From Diphasiastrum complanatum (lineage: Eukaryota > Streptophyta > Lycopodiopsida > Lycopodiales > Lycopodiaceae): 64,000 nt of DNA. The stretch lies in contig CM055113.1 of NCBI GenBank assembly GCA_029204225.1, positions 9,324,364 through 9,388,363 on the forward strand. Direction: 5' to 3'. Below, one piece after another: positions 50,100 through 64,000 of this stretch (within the stretch, counting starts at the first letter, position 1; the number at the start of each line of letters is the position of its first letter). The notes beneath the pieces were generated by a model. It did not search any database and was not told where the DNA came from. It saw only the letters and a list, made by a program, of their open reading frames with translations. A program made the translations under genes and the position numbers.

Positions 50100-51119
50100 A
50101 AGTATTAGCAAAAAATTAACTCAGATTGAGCCAACAGTCCATCAAGAGCCACTCTTTTGTGCCAGATTTGAAGAAACAAATGAAGTACTAAATGTAGGGA
50201 TAGCTTAGGAAAGTGAGCAAAGGAATATCACCCTACCAGTACATTAACATAGACAACTTGGTAAAGAAGCAGCCGTGATAGATGGAGGTTCAAGAGTTAA
50301 CCTGATTTCAACAAAGCTATGCGCAAAATGGGGCCTTACAAGCCTTATTAGTATAGCTCTGTCTAATTAGTTCTCTTATCAACTATTGTCCTTATTTACT
50401 TTCTCCATTAAACTAGTTGATCAGTCCTTCCTAAGAGAATAGTGGAAGGTATACATGTCAAGATTGCTGGAGCTCAGTTTGTCATTACTTTTGTAGTAAT
50501 GGACTTACCTGACGTAGCAAATGTTTATCGTGTCTTATTGGGGCGTCCATGGCTATGAGTTGCGCAAGTAATCCATAACTGGGAAATCTGGAAAAATTGC
50601 TTTTGAGAATCGTGACCATCCAATCACTTGGACGATCAAGCCAGCTGTCCAAAAAGGGGATGATGATTCATCAAGAACGGATCATACCAGTGATTGACAA
50701 GTAAAAACTTTGGGAGTTTATTATGACTCCTAATAGATATTGTTAATTGGAATCAAGCTGTTGCAACAGTGGATTATATACAGCAGGCTATATGTGTCAA
50801 AGAGATAATCAATCAGAAATGAGCGAGATTCCTTTACCTGATCGAACTTTGGATACGTCGATCACATTTTCAGTAAATATGATGAACGTGGCATGGATAT
50901 CAACCTATCCCATACCAGATCCGATTGAAGATGGACTCATTCATGTCAGTCATGTTTTGTCTTATGATGAAAATGCAGAACTTACAGATGGCCAAATTTT
51001 AAATCACATGGATCTTACAAGGTTTGGAGTTCGAGAGATTCCTAATGAACCGACAATAAAACCGCCGAAAGCAGTTCTATTGAAGGAATGAAATACTGCA
51101 AGACCAATGACAAAGAAAC
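50100..51119 (+). pseudogene. Ty3/gypsy protease remnant
   Basis: GKEAAVIDGGSRVNLISTKL (about 50,265-50,325) is a retropepsin active-site region, with D-G-G in place of D-S/T-G. Downstream, VLLGRPWL (about 50,533) and VIHNWEIW complete the protease. A linker follows (MNVAWISTYPIPDPIEDG and more). Many stops occur. The fragment ends where a copia LTR begins at 51,120. Confidence 0.75.
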
Positions 51120-52450
<1,331 letters not shown>

Positions 52451-52454
52451 GATG

Positions 52455-52466
52455 TGGTATCGGAGC
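52455..52466 (+). promoter_or_regulatory. Primer-binding site (tRNA-Met type)
   Basis: 'tggtatcggagc' differs at one base from TGGTATCAGAGC and follows the LTR end by four bases. Confidence 0.85.
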
Positions 52467-53149
52467 GGTGATACCCATTCAATATGCTCGATTTCATAGA
52501 TGAAATTAACATCCAATAATCTTTGTAACTCCTTCTTGACAATTCAGTGTAATTTGGATTACATTGATAGAATCGGCTCACTTTAGAAACTGCATCTAGT
52601 CCCATCGCCGCTTTCGTCAGTCAAATCAAATTTCAAATATTTTTTGTACGTGGTTGTACTGTTTCAATTCCCATACTTTGCCCAAATTTGACCCACAAAT
52701 AAACCACCTCTAGTGTTCGAATGCACGTCATATATCTAAATTGCTGGATCTTGAAATGAATGCATTGGACTATTATCAAGGACTGTTATCAATCGTTCAT
52801 TGGGAGGCTTTAGATTGTACCAAAGTCAAATTACTACTTTCATTGGACCTTTGGAAAACTTATTCTTTGGCTTTGAACTTGTCGAGGAACAACACGTTTT
52901 TAAGCTCTTATTGTTTGTGCTATTCAAAATTTTCTTGTCGTCACTTGGCAAATCATTGTCTTCATTCAAATCTACAAAACAATTTTAGCACAAGTAATCA
53001 AGATTAGCAAGCACAATCTTTATTTTGAATAATCACATTTTAACATTCATAAATTGTATTTAGAAAAGCCCATAATAAACACGACTAGGTTGTAAAGTAA
53101 TTTTGTATTTAAGAATATTCAACATCAATATTCAAAAAATTCAAAATTC

Positions 53150-53455
53150 CCAATATTCACGACTAGAATTCTCAATATTCACGATCAGTATCTCATAATA
53201 TTTGTTTTCCAATATTCACAATTTCACATCAGCATTCACAATGTTCACAATCACTATTCACAATATTCACAATCACTATTCACAATTCACGATCAGTATC
53301 TCATAATATTTGTTTATCAGGATTCGCAATTTCACATCAGTATTCACAATGTTCATGATCAATACTCACAATATTCACGATCAGTATTCACAACATTCAT
53401 GATCAAAATCTCAGAATCTATGTTTCTCAATATTCCCAATTTCAAATCATCACAA
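53150..53455 (+). repeat. Tandem repeat, unit about 108 bp, three copies
   Basis: 'gatcagtatctcataatatt' occurs at 53,183 and 53,291 and in degenerate form at 53,401. Within units, 'attcacaatattcac' sub-repeats alternate. Confidence 0.8.
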
Positions 53456-54191
53456 ACCATCAATAAAGCAGTCTTCAGGATGCAATTAAACCATTTTTTC
53501 ATCCAATATGGAAGACATTTTGTACTAACCCGGTGATAGAGACACTGTTTGTATCATCCGCCTGTATTCATCAACCATATTTTCTTTTTGCATGAGATTT
53601 GGTCAGTCGAATTTGAATCATTACACCTTGGCAAGGTTTATGTTGAGGTTTTCAAAGAAGAATTTGCCTATCAAGCAAGTCATGCTTTGCATGGGTGAGC
53701 ATATGGGAATCAAAAAGTGTACTGGAGATATACCATAGTAAAATTTGGAAGAAGTCAGCTCCTTGAAATTGTTGATACAAATTTTTAAGCTATCTTAGCA
53801 AACTAAATGAATTGAAAACTACGGTTTTAAATCATTGCTCTGAATTGCAACCACCTATTCAAGTTTTCACTACCTATTGCAACGTACTATTCCACTAATG
53901 TTGTGAAAGGGAACAATACTTATACATGCAAATGAGAAACAAAAACCCACCTTTAGTTTATGCCTCCTCTGAAAGAACCTCGAGAGACTTCCGCTTGAGA
54001 CCACTTGTACATGCAATCACGATGGTGAGTGGCTCGGGCTTCAAAGACTCGTCCTATGGTCCTTCACTATAAGAGGATGATGTCCACAATATGGTGAATC
54101 AGGAACCGTCGAATCACTTGCAGTTTCCACTTATATCTTAGCAACATTGGTGGTGGAATGATAACTATGTGGAGTAGCGACTACGGTCGTA

Positions 54192-54344
<153 letters not shown>

Positions 54345-57300
54345 AAATAGGCTAAATGAACTATGAAGGATTTTCTTTTGCTTAGAATCATGCAAACGAT
54401 AATAGCTTTAGCTTTTTGCTCATGCAATGTAAATTGCATGACTTCATACTAATTGTAAAATTGCAGCAATGCATGTTACGTTAGCCCTCAACTAGTGTTT
54501 CGGCCTTAAAAACTAAGAACAATACCACATAAGATCCTTTAACGTTGACTTTTTATCAAACTTCATTGACCGACCTCAACGCATAATATTGCCTTTGCAA
54601 GGCAAGGCCATAACAAAGAGCACAAACATGCTCTCTATTGAAGAAAAATATATCCAAGTCCTTATAGTCTTGAATAGCTAGTTAGCACTACATCTAGGAT
54701 TGAGAGATATCCTTAGTGAGGGAGGCAACTCAAGATAGAGGTGGGTTATGGTGGTATGGGATGCCATGGCTAGTCCCTAAGGGATATATCCTAGATGTAG
54801 AGTACTCCGATCTCAAAGCGACGAGTGTGGATTTGCTATACAATTGGGATAAGCAATTTATGTGTCCGGATTGAGTCACTCACTCGGGTTCATGTAAGGA
54901 TTGGGTCCATTGTGCGTGTAACATTGGGTGTCAAAAGTAGCTCCTACATGCCGATGATGATCCAAGGAGTGACAACAAGATCTTCAAGATTGGCAACAAA
55001 ATTGAAAATCGGCAAGATCACTGATTTTTCATGAAATTTATCCAAGGAAAGTGCTCAAACTGGTTTCTCAATAGCATGCATTAACTCCTGGGAAATTTTG
55101 GTGCAATTGATGTGAAAAGCTGAATTTCATGGTGGTTCATGCCCAAAATTTGTTGACTACCATTTTATGCTTAAACTTGATAGTATTGACGAAAGCTATT
55201 GTGTGAAATTCTGATTTGCAAGCTGCGAAGGGATCAGGCATGAAATCGATAAGGAATATCACACTCAACTTGTTTTGCCTCAGATTTTAGTGGTTGAGCT
55301 CTGCTGATGGCTAGAAATCATGATTTTAGTTTGATTGATGTCAAACGCTACAAACTAAACATGTTCAGAGCCTTGAGTATGGTTGGTAAAGCTAGCAAAT
55401 TTTCCTGTTTTCAAAATTAGTCTCTGTCCTTGAGCTCAAGGAATCTACAGCTTTTTGTTACATTTTCAGGCAAGCATACAAGTTTTGACATAAAGTTGAG
55501 CCTTCAAAATTCGGCTACACATCTGAGATATAGCATAGTATTTTCTGCTTTATCCCATCGCGTGCAACACGGTCCCCACTCTGGCAAAATCACTGTAGTA
55601 AGTTTCTGATTGATTGCTGACATGTTTTACTTCCGTCAGAGCTCATGATGACAGAATCCCCGATCACAGCTTGCGACAGCGTTAGTCTGAAAATTTATTT
55701 TTGATCGAAGGAGGACTGCAGCCAACTAGATGGTTGCCCACTATAACTTTTTAAGGCGCCTTCATCTAGGATGAGGTGTGGGATGAGGCTGGGTGAGCTT
55801 GACACTTCCTCAATGAGCTAGATGCTAGCATAGAGAGGATGAGCTCTTTTGGAGAGCTAGGCTGAGCAATGTTTTCATACTTTTTGCTTTCCCCATAAGT
55901 GTAATTGTTGTTACTCAATGAGGAATAGCATTTTATTTTTCTAAGGCAAAGCTTTTTTGTTAAAAAGGAATAGACACTGATCCACTTTACATTTGGTTAA
56001 ATCTAAGCTCATTATAGTTGGGCTTATTCAGAAATCTTGTTTCATTAAATTAGCAATTGCTTTTGCATGTGGTCAAGTAATGGCTGGAGTATTTTAAAGC
56101 CGAAATTTGAATCTTTTAAAACATGCAAACTCATAGGAGTCTATCTAGAGGTGGTGCGTGATTTGAATATTGTTTGAATATTTGCAAGGTTTTTTCCTAA
56201 AGATGATAAGAGAACACAAATTTTGATTTCATGTATATGTATTAGAGGCTATAGCTTTAGAAATCACAAGTTGTATTTCTATTATTTGGACTTACACCAA
56301 GTTGTTGTGGTAAAGGTGATGTATGATTGAACATCAAGAATGCCCTTTGACCAATACAATTTTAAAGAAACTATGGTCATTAACTATATACTCCATATCC
56401 CAACACCTTTTGCAGGTAGTGTAAGAAGTGTGGCCATTCAGAGGATGGATGTTGGTCACAAGGCAACTCATAATATTTCTATAAGATCTATGCCAATTTT
56501 TGGCCACTAGAACTTGAAGTTGATTTGCATGCTAGATGATTCTTTTGATGATAATGATGGTTTTAGGAATGAGTAGCAAGCTTGAATTTTAAATTGGATT
56601 GGATTGATCTGATGCTAGATTATGAGTAGTCATTCATGTATATCATGATCTTCAATAGTTGGATGACTAAACTAATAAGAAAAAATAGCCAATAATTAAG
56701 ATCATATCTCAACAATCAATTTAAAAGATGGATTTAGATCATGAATCTCGATATATCTTTTGAATGTGTCTCATAGATTATTGAATTAGAGTAAGGGTAA
56801 TTCTCAATATATGAAATTGGATCCAAAATTCTGGCCTTAATTATTGGCTTCAAACTTAGGTCTGGTCATTATGCTCATATCATTTAGATTGATTAATGCT
56901 CTTTTAATCTTCTAATCCATATTCCTAGAACAATTAGTTTCATTGACTAAGAGATGGTTATCCAATAGTGTTGGATAAATTTGTGACTATCATCTAAAGT
57001 GATGGTGAAAATTTAGCTTGACTCAGTGGGTGGGAATTCTCCAATGTTAGAAATCATAATGCCATAGCGAACTTTGATGCTTTCTAGCACGTGAGATGTT
57101 GAAGGGGTAAAATATTGTTGATCACGATATATTATTCCACTATTCCTGGCTCGATGAAGCTTCTAGATCCATCATGTTTATCGGTTAGAAAGAATGGTAT
57201 GGTTGGTGCAACATACTTAGGATCACATGATTACTCTTAATTATTGAAAGTGTCCAGCCATCCTTGTAACGACATGATACAATGTATTCGTGGTGCTGTA

Positions 57301-57600
57301 TTTTTGTTATGGTGTTTTTTTGGACTTGATCTTGCATCAAAAAGTCACGTAACATCTATCATGATCTATTTGCATAACACCTGTCTCATTTCTATTAAAT
57401 ATTAGTTGTTCATTTGATTTCATCTCTACCCATATGGTGTCAAAATTGCAATTGAAATGTTCACATGATTTAATATTCTTAAGTGAGGTATCAACTTGTT
57501 TAAAAAGAAAAACATATCCTAAGTTTTGATGTATATGTATTGTTTTGAAAATAATGACATAGTCATATTGTAATGGTTTATTGGATTACTAGAGTCTAGG

Positions 57601-58990
57601 ATTTATAATAGAACTTAATACATTCTTATTTTATAGAGCTAGTGTATTCTGTTTGTATTCAATCTCTGTTCTAATAGAAGGTTCATCAACCTCAGAGATT
57701 CGCTTGATCAACAAATTCAACGGAGATGACTTCCACATGTGGAAGTTCAAGATGAGGATGATCTTAATCGAGAAGAAGCTATGGGGATACATAAACGGTT
57801 CTATAACTAGACCGGCAGAACCTGAACTGCTTCCAGCATGGGAAGCGAAGGATGGCAAAGCACTTGTCATTGTATCCTTGAATTTGAAAGACACTCAGAT
57901 CGCTCATGTATCAAACAGCAGCACCTCCAAAGAAACGTGGATTTCCTAAGTATCTATAAGACTTCAGATGTATCGACTCCTCTCTTTATGAGGAAGTAGG
58001 TACTTACACTCAAGATTAGCAAAGGCACCTCAGTCAGCGATCACCTGAACGAATTCAAACAGTTGCTGAATCAACTTGCTGCCATAGGTTCCCCTATTTC
58101 AGAAGAAGACTCAACTATGTCTCTTCTCGCCAGTCTTCCATCCTCCTACGACAACCTAGTATTGCTTCTGAGCAATACTCCTGCGTTGTCTCTCCAGAAG
58201 TTGACGGCAAGCCTATTGTAGAAAGAAGTCAGGAGAAAAATCTTATCCACAACGAGTACCAAGTCAATGACATTGTACTCTAATAAGCAGCAGTCTAAAC
58301 TTCAAAGACAAGAAGACGAAGGCGGAGCAGCCAGTCTCAATGCAACAACAACATCAGCAACACAATCAACCATCATCCAAGACCAAACTCTTTTGCAGGT
58401 ATTGCAAAAGATCCAATCACGACATAAAGGATTGTCGCATCCTCAAGCACAATGAAGCGAGGAAGAAGATGGAGCAGCACCAAGAAGGAGGCTCTGACAC
58501 TGTCAAAAATCCACAAGAAGAGGACAAGGTGCTTATGGTACAAGATCAATCCAGTAGAGATGCCTATCAATGGTATCTTGATTTAGGTGCTTCACAGCCC
58601 ATGACACCATGTAAGAACCTATTTTCTACTCTCACAACAACAGATTCAAAGTACATTTTCTTCGGTGACTCAAGTTCACACAAGGTTGAAGGACAAGGCT
58701 CCATTCGACTGTAGTTCCCCGATGGCATCACTAGACAGCTAAATGGTATACTTTACGTACCCAGATTAACAAATAACTTATTGTCTATCAGCAAGATCAC
58801 TGATCAAGGCTATAGAGCTTTGTTTACTGCTAGTCGATGTACTATTTTTGATGAGAACTCTAATGAAATACTCTCTGCACACAGAGAAGGAAATTTGTAT
58901 ATTTTGAGTCACGATTATGCAATTTTTGTGAGTAGTACAGATGTCCGGTTTGGCATCAACATATTTGAACTAATAGTCGCTACAGTCTGC
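57601..58990 (+). pseudogene. Copia gag and protease
   Basis: KFNGDDFHMWKFKMRMIL opens the copia gag. After a stop at about 57,948, frames continue through DHLNEFKQLLNQLAAIG and LASLPSSYDNLVLLLS. A zinc knuckle, CRYCKRSNHDIKDC, is intact (CX2CX4HX4C, about 58,402-58,443). The protease reads WYLDLGASQPMT, so the active site D-S-G has become D-L-G. It continues to ILYVPRLTNNLLSISKITDQ. Integrase, RT and RNase H are missing: LTR sequence starts at about 59,018. Confidence 0.88.
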
Positions 58991-59017
58991 ATATTTTTTC
59001 AGGTTTTTCAATAGGCA

Positions 59018-60020
<1,003 letters not shown>

Positions 60021-60059
60021 TTTAAGATTCTATCACTATAATCCAAACGTTACTGATCT

Positions 60060-60235
60060 TATCAAGAAAAGTTACAGAGATTACTTGAAGGCGATTTCAT
60101 TTACGAGATCAAACATAATTAATGGGTTTTGCCAATTGTTGTCATTCCTAAGAAGAGTGGGAAGATGAGAATTTGTGTGAATCTCAAAGCCTTGAATAAA
60201 GTGATGCGAAAGGGTCACTTTTCATTATCCTTCAA
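60060..60235 (+). pseudogene. Ty3/gypsy RT fragment
   Basis: LLEGDFIYEIKHN, a stop, then WVLPIVVIPKKSGKMRICVN and LKALNKVMRKGHFSLSF match the N-terminal part of a gypsy RT. It is cut off at about 60,235 by a minus-strand copia fragment. Confidence 0.8.
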
Positions 60236-60565
60236 TGGAATGGGATGAGTTGCTCCAAGTTGCACAACTCTAGAATGGGTAAAAAAAGGCTTGTAGCTTT
60301 GGAACCAATCCCGATGATGAGTCACGTGTTGAGTTCCTCCAGAGTCCAAGTACCAGGAATCGATATCCTGCAGATTTTTGACCTTGTTCATGAAGGCAGC
60401 TTCATCTTCCTCTTGTTGATAGATCAAGTGGCTAGTTGAGGCAGCATTGGCTTGTTGTTGGGACTGCTTTTTTGTTTCATTGTTGTACTTGAGTGTTCTA
60501 CATTCCTTGATGAGATGCCAATCCTCTTACAATATTTGCAGAACATGCATTGGCTGGAATGATAA
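60215..60565 (-). pseudogene. Copia gag zinc knuckle and protease fragment
   Basis: Minus-strand reading gives CKYCKRIGHLIKEC (intact knuckle, with a frameshift inside), LIYQQEEDEAAFMNKVKNLQ, then WYLDSGGTQHVTHHRDWF with the protease D-S-G. It is inserted between two plus-strand gypsy pieces. Confidence 0.8.
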
Positions 60566-61320
60566 AGAATTCGATCTTGAACTTCGTTGATTAATTTTTA
60601 AACAAAACTGAACTTGACAATATTTACAACATAACACCTGCAGAATGTTAACTTGATCAGTGCGTTGACTCCAATGCAGATCTACCTTGATGATTGAATG
60701 TCAGATGATCAATACATTGAAAACTGACATTAATATATTTATTTAACTACATCCATCATGCAGTAGGTAGTGGTCATTTTATAGTGAATATATGTACAAG
60801 AGTAGGTGGACTGTCATGACGTGAGACATATTTTTGACAGTATCGAAAAATATACATTGACTCGAAAAATTACAATGACTCAAAACATTACAATGACTCA
60901 AAAAAATTACGGATTTTTTGAGTCGATACGGTATCGAAAAATTATGACTTTTGGATATCGAAAATCTCAAATTGTTCGAGTCAATACAGTATCGTAAAAA
61001 TCTGAGTTTGACAGTGTCAGATTTTACAAAGGATTGGAAATATACACTGTGAACCAGGGTCGAAAAAGTTAGACCCGATTCGATCCGATCCAGGGTCGAA
61101 GATGCCAAATATTTTCCGCCTTGATCCGATCCGATCCAAGGTCGGAAAATCTCTCTTTGATGGGATTAACATTGGGTCGAAAAAATTTGATTCTGAATCT
61201 TCTGATACTCTGTAAGGAAATTCGAGCCTTCTTCTACCTTCATTTTTGTTGTTGTAGTTTTTCTGAATAAGTATAAACAGATTTCAGGATGCTCATTACC
61301 TAATGAAATTGGGCTTGAGC
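60566..61320. other. Gene-free; degenerate 'tatcgaaaa' and 'gatccgatcc' repeats
   Basis: 60,835-61,020 repeats 'agtatcgaaaaat' and 'caatgactcaaaa(a/c)attac'. 61,080-61,135 repeats 'cgatccgatcca(a)gggtcg'-like strings. No coding motif is seen. Confidence 0.55.
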
Positions 61321-61779
61321 ATGAAATTCCAACAATGCAAACTACTATTAGTTCATTTTATTCTTTGTGGATTTAGCACGACCTATATACAAGTTGACCA
61401 TTGTAACTATTTGGATGACTAAATCATTGGAAGCATTTGAGAAATTGAAGAAAGCACTAGCTTATGCACCGATTCTACGAGCTCCAAATTGGACAGTCGA
61501 GTTTCATGTTCATACTGATGCATCAAAATATGCTATTAAAACAGTTTTGACGCATCCAGGTGAATACAAGAAAGACTATCCTATCAGATTTGCAAGTCGA
61601 CAGCTTATAGATCTTGAGAAAAATTATTCTACAATAGAACAAGAAGTGTTGGCCATGGTTTTTCTATGAAGAAATTTCGACATCATGTCTCAAGAATCGA
61701 GATAACACAAGTTAACACTGAAGTGGATGATGAACTACCAGATGCTGCGTTGTCTTATGTTGAAGTAGTACCTGAGTGC
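61321..61779 (+). pseudogene. Ty3/gypsy RNase H fragment
   Basis: FEKLKKALAYAPILRAPNW, FHVHTDASKYAIKTVL, FASRQLIDLEKNYSTIEQEV and LAMVF form a gypsy RNase H. After a frameshift come KKFRHHV and, following a deletion, DDELPDAALSYVEVVPE, which belongs to the later RNase H-integrase spacer. It is cut at the LTR start at 61,780. Confidence 0.82.
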
Positions 61780-62364
<585 letters not shown>

Positions 62365-62365
62365 G

Positions 62366-62383
62366 TGGTGCCGTTGCCGGGGA
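62366..62383 (+). promoter_or_regulatory. Primer-binding site, tRNA-Asp type
   Basis: 'tggtgccgttgccgggga' differs at one base from TGGCGCCGTTGCCGGGGA, the site used by Athila/Tat gypsy elements. This suggests that family B LTRs belong to such an element. Confidence 0.82.
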
Positions 62384-62626
62384 TAGGACTCACTAAGTAG
62401 TTTTAGTTGCTTTTGCTTTTTTAGCTTATTTGGAGTGGACTTTGGGTAGACTTAGCTAGTTATTTGTGCTTTCTTGTGCTTGGATTGTTCACAGCTAGCA
62501 CTCCAAGGCCCATGCACCACTAGTAGTGCACTGTGACACCTCACTGGACACCTCTGCAGCCTATCTGGGCCACATCATCTAGTTCCCCAATGACTCACTG
62601 AAAGATCCATACCAACTCCACCACCA

Positions 62627-62768
62627 TGTGTTTAGGCCTACAACCATTAATTATGACCATGTACACATAAGGGCCCCAATTCCCTTATAGTCACAATTAA
62701 CTTACGGATTGATGGTCTACTAGTCTCTAGCGTGGACACGCTATCCAAGACTAGTCATGGGCATGACA
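62627..62768 (+). repeat. Short TG...CA interspersed repeat, copy 3
   Basis: It starts 'tgtgtttaggcctacaacc', contains 'ccattaattatgaccatg' and 'cacataagggccccaa', and ends 'catgggcatgaca'. It lies in the leader downstream of the PBS. Confidence 0.7.
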
Positions 62769-64000
62769 TTAGGTGTGGAAGGGTAGTGGAGACCCAAAAC
62801 AACCTCTAAGAGCTTGGCATCCAACCAAAAACCTTGAAAAACCATAAAAATTGTTCAAATCTATTTTTGAAGAGAAAGAGTGGCCAAAAACCACTCCAAT
62901 CTTTAAATTTCAAAATTCCCTTGAAACTAACTTTGCATGACTAGCAGCAGCCCCAGGGTACTGTCCCAGACCTGCATAGAAGCCTGCGAGGGTTACTTTC
63001 CAACAAATTTTCAAAAAAATAGAAAAAAAACCATTAAAAATTCAAAAAACCCTTGAAAAATCAAAGAAAATTCAAATCTTCAAAAGGACCCTTGCAGAGC
63101 CCTCTGAAGTTCCATCTTAGTGAGACGAGACACAAAGAAGGCTGTGAAGGTTCATTTTTAGAGGAAGTGCCCATGCAAAGGTTCCCAAGTGAAAAAAGAC
63201 GAGAAAAGAGTCGTGAACCCTCGTAGACAACAATTCTTTGAGTTCTAGTGGCAGGTAAACTTTGTAGAGAATTTTTAAATTCCATCTCAATGAGACAAGG
63301 ACACAGAAGAGCCTGTGAGAGTTAGTTTGATCCCAGTGAGCCAAAAAGTGGATTTGAGTGCATAAAAATCAGCAAAATCAGAAGATCCAGAGAATCCTTG
63401 CATAACTATCCTTTGCAGACCAAAATGTCATTTTACATCAGTGATGAAGTTTGCGAGAGTTAGTACAAGATAGTGGTGAAGATCAGAGCAAAAAGGTGTC
63501 CTTGGACCACCGTAGACAATGAAATTTTCATTTCCTGTGAGAGTTAACCTTTGCAGACTTTTCCAGAGTCAGATCCATACCAGATACAACTCCAATAAAG
63601 CCTGCGAGAGTTACTTCTCGTTAACTTTGAGAAAATCAAGATTTTTCTTACTGAAAAATAGTGAAAGAACCCTCGCACAACCAACCCTCGCATGATTAAC
63701 CTTCACAGATAGGATCAATAGTTAGATCTGCACCAAATCTAGCTACTGTGAAAATCTCAAGCCAATCCAAGCAAGGATCAAAAAGCTAACAAGGAAAAAC
63801 CATTGTAAGAGGCCTAAAACCACACTATTGGCCAACCAAACTGATCAGATTCCTTAAAATCCAAATTGAATTCTACTGAATCAGGAAGATCCAACATCCT
63901 TGAACTTTACCGCCAAATGAATCTGAGATCCGGATGATCAGTAGCCAGAAAAATAGCGAATCAAGCACCAGATCTTCCTAGAGTTGCGGCCACGCAAATT
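62769..64000 (+). other. Probable gypsy leader, no gene; recurring GCGAGAGTTA-like motif
   Basis: No ORF with a recognised domain. The motif 'gcctgcgagagttact' or close variants recurs near 62,980, 63,138, 63,311, 63,448, 63,536 and 63,601. Long untranslated leaders are usual between the PBS and gag in Athila/Tat elements. Confidence 0.55.

Overview
This window is nuclear DNA of a land plant. It is dominated by decayed LTR retrotransposons and very long dinucleotide microsatellites, with one convincing host gene. The evidence for a plant is a spliced gene for a WEB-family coiled-coil protein (a plant-specific family), GT-AG introns, copia (UBN2-type gag) and Ty3/gypsy chromovirus elements, and primer-binding sites of the initiator-tRNA-Met and tRNA-Asp types. 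I cannot name the species. The dense repeats, (GA)n/(CT)n tracts of 100-226 bp and low gene density would suit a large, repeat-rich genome.

Layout. 1-1,945: minus-strand copia pol remnant. 1,976-7,486: plus-strand chromovirus with gag, an odd duplicated integrase zinc-finger block, protease end, RT, RNase H, integrase, chromodomain, PPT and LTR, then directly a PBS and leader. 7,505-11,412: leader-like DNA, a copia gag-protease, and an integrase half in the opposite orientation. 11,490-15,082: a second copia (integrase, RT, RNase H, PPT, 3' LTR containing a (CT)53 tract). 15,154-17,300: short repeat and gypsy scraps. 17,500-22,200: the WEB-family gene, with a predicted promoter, 5' UTR introns and a 642-residue product.

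22,200-27,300: gene-free DNA and a minus-strand LTR related to the one at 14 kb. 27,301-34,630: minus-strand Ty3/gypsy element (gag/protease at the right, RT/RNase H/integrase at the left), split by a younger LTR element (30,052-32,688) with an imperfect 5-bp target duplication. 34,630-36,133: microsatellites, an inverted repeat and a tandem array. 36,134-39,394: a decayed element with copia-like RT traces, whose left and right LTR-like ends belong to different families. 39,400-40,560: foldback sequences. 40,915-42,720: satellite-like array with embedded CT tracts. 42,720-49,130: mostly gene-free, with one minus-strand LTR plus PBS. 49,131-51,119: LTR and gypsy protease scraps. 51,120-60,020: a copia relic (LTR, PBS, 5 kb of unrelated DNA, gag-protease, partial LTR). 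60,020-64,000: mosaic of gypsy and copia fragments, an LTR with a tRNA-Asp-type PBS, and leader DNA.

All retroelement coding regions carry stops and frameshifts, so none looks autonomous. The recurring theme is that the giant CT/GA tracts sit inside LTRs just downstream of the TATA box. In two LTR families a related copy in this same window carries only a short CT stretch at that place, so the tracts appear to have grown after insertion or to be spread by the elements. I found no bacterial-type system, CRISPR array, or rRNA or tRNA gene.
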